Origin: Ailurus styani
Lineage: Eukaryota; Chordata; Mammalia; Carnivora; Ailuridae
Assembly (NCBI GenBank): GCA_002007465.1
Contig: LNAC01000351.1
Location: 842,211-906,210, forward strand
Direction: 5' to 3'
DNA: 64,000 nt
How positions within the stretch are numbered: the first letter of the stretch is position 1; each line of letters starts with the position of its first letter. The notes beneath the pieces were generated by a model that did not search any database, was not told the origin of the DNA, and saw only the letters and a program-made list of their open reading frames with translations. Of this stretch, positions 59,281 through 64,000 are shown in pieces. The translations under genes were made by a program, and so were the position numbers.

Positions 59281-59290
59281 AGAAAAGAAA

Positions 59291-59403
59291 TGGGACTGGG
59301 TGTTATATGTAAACAATGAATTTTGGAACACTACATCAAAAACTAATGATGTACTATATGGTGACTAACATAACATAATAAAAAATAATAATGAATAAAA
59401 AAA
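59291..59403 (+). mobile_element. 5'-truncated L1 3' end, plus strand
   Basis: GGGTGTTATATGTAAACAAT, ACACTACATCAAAAACTAAT and GATGTACTATATGGTGACTA, with an AATAAAAAATAATAATG tail, are a carnivoran L1 3' terminus. AGAAAAGAAA at 59281-59290 and 59404-59413 is a probable target duplication. Confidence 0.85.
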
Positions 59404-59439
59404 AGAAAAGAAACAGGAAAAATATGAACAGATTTTAGT

Positions 59440-60590
59440 GAGTCAGGTTTTCTTTCATTTATTCAGTCATTTATTTATTCATTCAATAAATGTATGGAAC
59501 TCCTTTGTGTCAGTGTCTGCTGGAGCATACATGAACTAAACTGAGCCTGTGTTTCCATGGACCTTACAATCTAGTGGGTGGAGAAGGAAATGAGCAATGA
59601 AATGGACATGTAATAGCCCAGTTGTAAGTGCTATGAAAGAAACTAAGGCAAAACTAACGAAGAAAGAAGACAGAATTGGGGGGTACTCTTTTCTATGTGA
59701 TGGTTAGGCCCAATTCTCTGATATGGGGAAAATTGAGTAATGTAAACTAAATGTAAAGTAAAAAGTAAAGAAAATGATGGAGTTAGCTACATGGTTTGAG
59801 GGAAAAGCTTCAGGAGGAGGAAATGGTAACCAAGACTTTGCAGTTTTCAAGGGATAGTGAGGCCAATGGAATAATGGTTGATGAGGCTAGGGACAGACAG
59901 ATCTCACATGCTGGGTCATGCTTGGAAGTTGGACTTTACTCATTAAGGTGGGAAACTGTTAGAGATTTTGGAGGAGAAGATACAAAATCAGTCTGACTAA
60001 TGTTTTAAAACTTTCACTCTGGCTTTAGGAGGAAAAATACTGCAGAGCTGGAGAGAAAGTACAATGGTAGAAGTAGAGAGTCTAGGGTTAGGAACTAAAA
60101 GCAATATTCTAGGCCCAAAGTAATGGTGGTTTGCACTAGGGCAGTTGCTTTTAGAGAAAGTAGAAAGAAACCAGGTTCTTGATAGCCTTAAAAAATATTT
60201 TGATTTGCTAAGGTATGAGATGTGGGGTATAGAAGAATGAGCAGATGATAATCGTGCTAAGGTTTGGGGCCTGAGCAACTGGTAGTAAAGAGATACAATT
60301 GATATGGACAAGTAGGGAAGGAGATAGATGTTCCAGTAGAGATGTCATGGAGATAGATAAAAATATCTCTAAATTAAATTTTTATTAATAAATATAATAT
60401 ATTAATTCACACACACAAAAGGGGAAAGAGAATTAAGACTGAGTCTGGTATTGTCTGCAGACATTCATTTGGGGATCATCAGACATTGGTATTTAAAACC
60501 ATGAGACTACATGTGATCACTGATACAAACGTGCATTACAAGGGGGTCTGAGGACTAAACCTTTGAGCTGTGCCATATGTCCTGCCCCCT
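59440..60590 (-). mobile_element. Ancient L2-like LINE relic, minus strand
   Basis: ATTCATTCAATAAATGTATG, CTTACAATCTAGTGGGTGGA, AACTTTCACTCTGGCTTTAG, GTTTGGGGCCTGAGCAACTG, ATTTAAAACCATGAGACTAC and CTGAGGACTAAACCTTTGAG follow the order of a common mammalian ancient-LINE consensus read in reverse. The L2 name is tentative. Frames at 59796-59996 and 59997-60311 are incidental. Confidence 0.6.
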
Positions 60591-60689
60591 GAGTAGTCCA
60601 GGATCTATAGTAAATCATAAATCTACTCAATGCCTTTTGCTATAACAATATCTAGCGCTAGCCATGTGAGAAAATGAGAGTAAAAACTA

Positions 60690-61400
60690 ATCAATGGTCC
60701 TAGGATAATCATGATCTACTTGGAAAAGTAAGTTAAGTACCTACTTCAGATACTATAGCAAAATAAATTTTGTGTAGACTAAATAATTAAAGATGTAAGA
60801 CCATAGGACAACTCTAATATTTATTTGATCCCAAAGTGGTGAAAGCACTTGAAAGTCTATCCTTAATGAAAGAAATGGTAAATTAATGGCGTAGTAGATT
60901 TAGCTACATAAAAATGGAAAAATAACTGACACGTCAATGAATATAAAATTCAAAGTTAATGGCAAACTTAGAAATATATACTTTGCAATGCAACTAACAG
61001 AAAAAGAATAGTAGTTATGCTATATGTTCTACATTATATGCTATAAATTATTCTCACATCTGGAGGAAAAAACAAACACCCCAATAGGAATATGAACATA
61101 AGAACATTAATAATTCATTATAAAGGAAGAAATTGAACACCATGGTCTAATAAACCTCTCAAAATATTGACATTGATGGTTATCAACAAACTGCAAATCG
61201 GGAGTGATGTCACATAAGAAAGTGGCAATATTAGAATCTGGATGGTGTCTGAACTTTGACAGGGTAACAAGAAGAGTTTCTTTATAAAATTGCTAATGAG
61301 AATGTATACTGATACAAGTTTTCTGATAAATAATTTGGTATTACTGATCAAAATTGTAAAGATTACTGACAATTGGTGGCCCAGAAAACATCTTCTGTGG
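60690..61400 (+). mobile_element. Probable old LINE-1/HAL1 fragment
   Basis: GACTAAATAATTAAAGATGT, AGTAGATTTAGCTACATAAA, CAATGCAACTAACAGAAAAA and TGCTAATGAGAATGTATACT resemble the ORF2-end order of an old LINE. Too diverged for certainty. Confidence 0.45.
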
Positions 61401-64000
61401 CTTTATTGTAAGGGAATTAAGTTATTTTTTTAAGGCAGCATTTGACCGATCTAATTTTATTTTCATAACATCAAATTATTCATTATCAAGGATTCATTTT
61501 TAGTGGTTGTTTGCTTTTTAAAAATTTTTTTGATATGTGGACTCATATGTCTTTTTTTCATCCCCTATCAATTGAAAAGTATACATCTGTTTTAAATAGT
61601 TATCATCTTTAAGATTTTATAAGTTTAGAATTAACTTCTAAACATTATGATAAAAACTCTTTTCAGCAGTATTTACATTTTATTGCTTTATTGTTTAATC
61701 TGTGATGTTTGGCTCTATATATGAGTGTTCATTTTTTTCACATTACATTTTTTTTAATGAAATGAATTTTTTAACAGAAGTGAAATTTTAATTTAGGGTT
61801 GTTTTATGAACAAATGTTACATACTAAATTCTAGGTACTAATTATTACAGCAGTCTCTATTAGACATTTATACTATAATGTTGCAACTCTTGAGTCGTTC
61901 ATTTTAATCTCATTTTTCTTGATGTGTCCCCCTCCACCAACCATCCACACACCCTTGAGTCTCTAGGTTCTTGGTCACCACTGAAACCTGCTCTATCTTA
62001 TGGACTTTGATTAATTACCATCAGCCTCCTTTTCTAATGTTTCAAGGTAGATGATGAAACAAATCGTTCCTCCACTCTAGAATGTTTCTTGTGATTATAT
62101 TTTTGGTTATTGCTTGTTTATAATTTATTTATTCTCTTCTTCAGGAAGCTTAATAACCATAGATTAGACTTCTCTTTTTTGTCTTCCTTATCAGATAAAA
62201 TCTCTTAGAATTTCATTTCTGACTAGTAGGGTCATCAAACTTTGGGCACTAAATCACACATTCTTCGGTCTGCATGGATGGCTCTGATTTTATCGATTAT
62301 GAATATTTTAATTCCCTGTGGTTTTCTTATGTTTTCATCTTTCCCTTTATCAGCAACCAGGTTTTATTGTGTTCATTTTCAGTCTGCTTTATTTTGATCA
62401 ACATCACAGCCATTGTTTGCCATCTTTGATATTTTCCTCTTTTTTCCTTCATTTATATTTTTCTCATTATCATTGAAATTACAGAGAGGATGACTTGAGA
62501 GAGAGTTTCTCATATCTTCTTTCAATCTCTTCTCATAGAATCTAATATCCAAGCAAAATTCTGGAAGATTTAGTCACGTGAATGATTCCTTTTTATCTTC
62601 CATTCCCTTGGGCTTTTTCGGAAGTCCTTTAATAGATTGGGGGTTATAAAGTTGATCTCACCTTACATTTTTTTTCCTGGAAATCCTCTAATTAATGTGT
62701 TTAAGTGGTTTCTGACATTTGATTTCCATTCATACTTTTGGCTTCTGAGGTTCTACTTCTGTGTCATTGAACACTCGCCAATTTTCTTAATCTATGTCCT
62801 TTTCATTTCTCAATGAGTCATATGTTAGCTTCTGATATCTCTTCTTTCTTCAAATTTATTTTAGATTTCAGATTTAAGTGTGTTTGCCTTTCCTTTTCCT
62901 AGCTGAATGCTAACCTCTTTGAGCTAACACCCCTATTATTCATGCAGAGCTTAATATAGGTAGCACCATAAATAATTGCTATTTATTTTTATTTGGAGAG
63001 ATTCTCATCAAAACTGATATGGGTGTGAAGTGAACAAGAATTCATTTTACATATTTTTACATTATTGCAAGGTTATATTCTTTAAAATTGTGTAACAGTT
63101 ACTAAAAAGAGGAAAAATATAGGAGATAGTTGAAAAATGAATTTGCCATTAATTTTATTGATAATTTTTATTCTGTTTATGGGTGGTATTGCTGTTTCTC
63201 CAAGTAGAACTTTAGTGAACTATCCTTTGGATATTGCAAATAGATTATGTTAAAATCTACATGATATGAATTGGCAAACATGCTAAAATTAATGCAATGC
63301 CCATTGTAATTCAAATATTTTGATATTAATAATGTTTCTTTTACATGTCATTTTAAAAGACAAACAGTCGATAAAAGATTAAGCTAGCTGGAATGATCCT
63401 TTAGACAATTTACTTCTAACTATAATAATTTAGAAGGCTCTTAGTGATTCAGAAAGCACATTATGTACTCATAGCTGATATTCACTGGTAGGATTGATAC
63501 AGTCATGCCATTTGCTAAAATATGAAACGGCTTCTATCCTAGTTGGTAAATAGCTTTTACCATGAGCTTCCTGAGTGGCTACCCACCCATTCTGCTTCTG
63601 CCACCTGGCTATTGAGATTAGGAGCACTTCAGTGCTTCTAAAACCTTTTAATCACTGATGCATGCATGTATTGCAAATTAATTTTGGCATGCTGTGACTA
63701 TTCAGTCTATTACATAAGCTATTTTTAAAAGCATTTATTATTTGCTTTTGATATTCAATTCATCTTCTCCAATTTTATAATCTTTTAAAAAAAGCCTCAG
63801 ATTAAAGCACGTATCCCCCACTAAAAACTGAATCTTGCTATTACATAGCATTTTCTTCAGTATGAAGAAGCATGGGAATAAAAAGAATTGACTTTACATT
63901 GTATGTGTCAGAAAACGAGTTTTCATCTAGTGGTGTAAACAGTCCATAAATAATGCAGGGGAGAAGGCAAGAAAGAAGGGCCATGGGGGTGGTGTGAGAT
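61401..64000. other. No gene seen; unique AT-rich DNA to window end
   Basis: No SINE or young L1. Pyrimidine-rich on the plus strand between about 61900 and 62900. The part at 63330-63760 is repeat-free and could be a conserved non-coding element; this cannot be judged from one sequence. Confidence 0.45.

Noticed and set aside
1..64000. A novel multi-gene or defence-type system
   Set aside because: No clustered coding frames, operon structure or domain content; everything recognisable is mammalian repeat or non-coding DNA.

Overview
This is mammalian nuclear DNA from a carnivoran, most likely a mustelid (ferret, mink or weasel type). The main evidence is about twenty copies of the tRNA-Lys-derived Can-SINE (SINEC), which is restricted to Carnivora. 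They open with a GGGGCGCCTGGGTGGCTCAG-type head, carry the CTCAGGTCATGATCCCAGGG core, and end in a CT-rich tract, AATAAATAAA and poly(A). The copies at 17.45, 20.2, 55.7 and 57.8 kb have the wording I associate with young mustelid copies. Carnivoran-type L1 3' ends support the same placement. The species call is inference.

I find no protein-coding gene, RNA gene, CpG island or convincing processed pseudogene. The base composition is strongly AT-rich, and the open frames (up to 138 codons) lie in repeats or show no recognisable domain. The window reads as a gene desert or the inside of a very large intron. One 183-bp exon-like segment at 38.44-38.62 kb has good splice signals on both sides and is the only coding or lncRNA-exon candidate I would follow up.

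Layout. 0-3.1 kb: L1 3' ends, a possible LTR, a hAT fragment, and a 73-base gap inside a young L1. 3.3-18.2 kb: SINE-rich, including four SINEs packed between 10.9 and 12.1 kb and an old L1 from 11.85 to 14.75 kb. 17.3-20.3 kb: several single-N joins where contigs overlap at SINE insertions. 21.1-22.3 kb: a minus-strand endogenous retrovirus remnant (3' LTR plus a short env-like stretch). 22.3-36 kb: mostly unique AT-rich DNA with MIR, MER5A-like, MER20-like and other hAT relics. 36-50 kb: an old LINE end, paired microsatellites, a solo LTR, two young L1 3' ends and long unique stretches. 50-58 kb: a dense LINE block with nested SINEs. 58-64 kb: a tail-only insertion, an L2-like relic, an old LINE, then unique DNA.

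The best-supported unusual signal is structural. Isolated N characters sit at joins whose flanks are duplicated, and at two sites (17.36-17.83 kb and 19.71-20.28 kb) an insertion-free copy of the locus lies beside a SINE-containing copy. The likeliest explanation is that the sequenced animal was heterozygous for SINE insertions and that both alleles were strung together during assembly. I found no sign of a new multi-gene biological system here.
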